DNA of 14,289 nucleotides from contig JAMBLK010000186.1 in NCBI GenBank assembly GCA_023336855.1, positions 1 through 14,289 of the forward strand, read 5' to 3'. The position numbers were made by a program, and so were the translations under genes. Shown here piece by piece: positions 12,901 to 14,289 of this stretch (positions are counted from its first letter, which is position 1; each line of letters starts with the position of its first letter). Origin of the DNA: Actinomycetes bacterium (lineage in GTDB: Bacteria > Actinomycetota > Acidimicrobiia > Spongiisociales > UBA5794). The notes beneath the pieces were generated by a model, which saw only the letters and a program-made list of their open reading frames with translations, ran no database searches and was not told the DNA's origin.

Positions 12901-14289
12901 GCCGCGAAGGGTCTTCCTGAACGACTCGAGAGATCGCACGACATTCGCAGCATCGTCACCGATGCGCGGCAGCTTCGCCGAGTGGCGCTCGTAGCGACTC
13001 TGCTCGTGTCTCTCAGGCATAGCCGGTTCGTCGACGTCATCATGACCACTGTTGAAGGGATCTTCGGTGATGTCCGTGGCCCGATCATCGGACAAGTCAG
13101 CGGATGAGGAATCGATCGGAGCGTCATCAGGTACGGCTGCGACGTGGGCGGCGGCGGCCTGTTCCTCGAACAATCTGTTCCGTTCGGCCTCGAGACGACT
13201 GGCCTCCTCTTCAACCTCAGCACGACGACGCTCGACATGGGCTCTCAGGCTCTCAGCAGACTCCTCAGCCTGCCGCGTGACCTGTTCGGCCTCTGCCGAT
13301 GCTTCTGCTGTGATCTGTTCTGCACGCTCGCGTGCCACGCGCAGCGCTTCTTCGGCTGCTTCATGTGCGTCTGTGGCTTGAGCGACGACCTCGTCAGCCG
13401 TGTCGGCATCGGAAGTTCTTTCGGCTAGTTCGGCCTCCCGGCGTTCGATTTCGGAGATGCGCAGGCGGAGATCGTCTTCAGCCGCGTCGTGATCAACTGA
13501 GCGTCGGTTCAGTTCGTCCCTGCGTCCGGCGAGTTCGGCCTGGGCATGTTCGATCCCTTGGAGTTCTGACTCCTGAGCTGTCCGCCCCTGTTCCAGTTCC
13601 GTTGCCTGAGCCTGGAGGAGTTCGATCTCGGATCGGGCCGCTGTTGCTTCACCCTCGGCGCCGGCCCGGATTCCTACAGCCTCGCGCTGGGCCTGCTCAA
13701 CGATCTCGAACGCTTGGCGTTCGGCATCGGACAGACCTGCGGCTTGCTCGCGAGCAGCCGACAGCACTCGATCTGCCTCATCTCTCAGCCCGATGGCTTC
13801 GGTGCGAATAGCCTCGGACTCTTCCTTCGCTGCCTCGACCATCTCAGCGGCACTCCGTGCCTCCGTCTCGGCCTCTTCGAGAATCTCAGCTACTTCGGTC
13901 TCTCTTTCATCGACCAGTTCGTTGCGGGTCTTGGCGTCGGCGACGAGTCCCTCGACCCCAGCTTCTGCTTCTGCGATCTTCTCGGCTGCAATTGCCTCGG
14001 CTCCCGAGACGACTTCGGCAGCCCGCTCTTCGGCGGATTGCAGGATCCCGAGTTGCTCCTCGTACTCCTGGCGAACCGACGCCGCTTTCTCCCGCATCCT
14101 GGCAACATCTTCCCGGGCAGCAGCGCTCATCTCCTCGACCGAGATCCTGGCCTCGCCGAGGAGCACTTCCGCCTCTGACCGCAGACGGAGGGAGTGTTCG
14201 TCGGCGGCCTGGAGTGCCAGTTGGGCATCAGCCTGAATCGACTCGGCTACCTGCTCGGCACCCTGTCGGGCGGCGGCAGCAGACTCCTC
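12895..14289 (-). CDS. Long Ala/Glu-rich coiled-coil protein, 3' part (5' end outside window)
   Basis: The frame is open to the right edge, so the start is outside; 464 residues are visible and GTG 14166 is only an internal codon. The first 385 visible residues contain no proline and are almost wholly Ala, Glu, Arg, Gln and Ser, with near 11-residue spacing of Ala/Ile/Leu positions (for example EIVEQAQREAV, GIRAGAEGEAT). This hendecad-like coil resembles DivIVA/Wag31 and the Streptomyces filament proteins Scy and FilP. An acidic, Pro/Asp/Ser-rich linker follows (about 386-435), then a short ordered-looking tail, KLPRIGDDAANVVRSLESF, and a basic end (RKTLRGS). No Cys or Trp is present. A role in polar growth or cell-envelope scaffolding is inference; an SMC-like or stalk protein is the alternative. 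It converges with the aminopeptidase, 10 bp between stops. Confidence 0.82.
   Translation of the reverse strand, partial: EESAAAARQGAEQVAESIQADAQLALQAADEHSLRLRSEAEVLLGEARISVEEMSAAAREDVARMREKAASVRQEYEEQLGILQSAEERAAEVVSGAEAIAAEKIAEAEAGVEGLVADAKTRNELVDERETEVAEILEEAETEARSAAEMVEAAKEESEAIRTEAIGLRDEADRVLSAAREQAAGLSDAERQAFEIVEQAQREAVGIRAGAEGEATAARSEIELLQAQATELEQGRTAQESELQGIEHAQAELAGRRDELNRRSVDHDAAEDDLRLRISEIERREAELAERTSDADTADEVVAQATDAHEAAEEALRVARERAEQITAEASAEAEQVTRQAEESAESLRAHVERRRAEVEEEASRLEAERNRLFEEQAAAAHVAAVPDDAPIDSSSADLSDDRATDITEDPFNSGHDDVDEPAMPERHEQSRYERHSAKLPRIGDDAANVVRSLESFRKTLRGS

Noticed and set aside
13052..14236. Long rightward frames opposite the coiled-coil gene
   Set aside because: The repetitive Ala/Glu codons of the real gene keep the opposite frames open; the products are low-complexity Ser/Ala or Arg/Pro with no family features.

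Overview
The window looks like the chromosome of an uncultured, high-GC member of the Actinomycetota, most likely near the Acidimicrobiia. The grounds are GC-rich coding, frequent GTG/TTG starts, 4-bp stop/start overlaps, a likely leaderless promoter, and a substrate-binding lipoprotein with the long Thr/Gly linker common in that group. This placement is inference; no taxonomic marker gene is present.

Layout. Positions 1-648 hold the 3' part of an ABC-2 type permease, followed by a lipoprotein with two META/HslJ-like domains (718-1491). Positions 1582-3660 form a toxin-antitoxin-rich block. A FitA-like ribbon-helix-helix antitoxin and its PIN toxin read rightward. A three-gene leftward operon (AbrB-type antitoxin, VapC PIN toxin, stand-alone FEN/Pol I-type 5' nuclease) meets them with the two stop codons directly abutting. 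Both cassettes show candidate operators, and the AbrB-type one is a perfect palindrome laid over a -10 box and start codon. A tRNA-Lys(TTT) gene follows (3740-3813), then two hairpin/heptamer repeats and a small GlsB/YeaQ/YmgE-type membrane protein.

Positions 4267-11270 look like a purine uptake and deamination locus. Two tandem adenine/adenosine deaminase paralogs of exactly equal length (335 residues) read rightward. They converge on a leftward four-gene operon encoding a nucleoside-type (BMP family) ABC importer: binding lipoprotein, double-NBD ATPase and two permeases. The first deaminase has a complete active site. The second replaces the HAGE motif with HCDV and so lacks the usual catalytic Glu, which suggests a changed substrate or chemistry. 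A perfect 16-bp hairpin separates the binding-protein gene from the rest of the importer operon.

An M24 (PepP-like) aminopeptidase with an unusual insertion is divergent from the importer (11424-12884). It converges on a very long Ala/Glu-rich coiled-coil protein (12895 to the right edge, 5' end outside the window) that resembles actinobacterial polar cytoskeletal proteins.

The best candidates for something new are the AbrB-VapC-5'-nuclease operon with its embedded operator, and the active-site-altered deaminase beside a purine importer.
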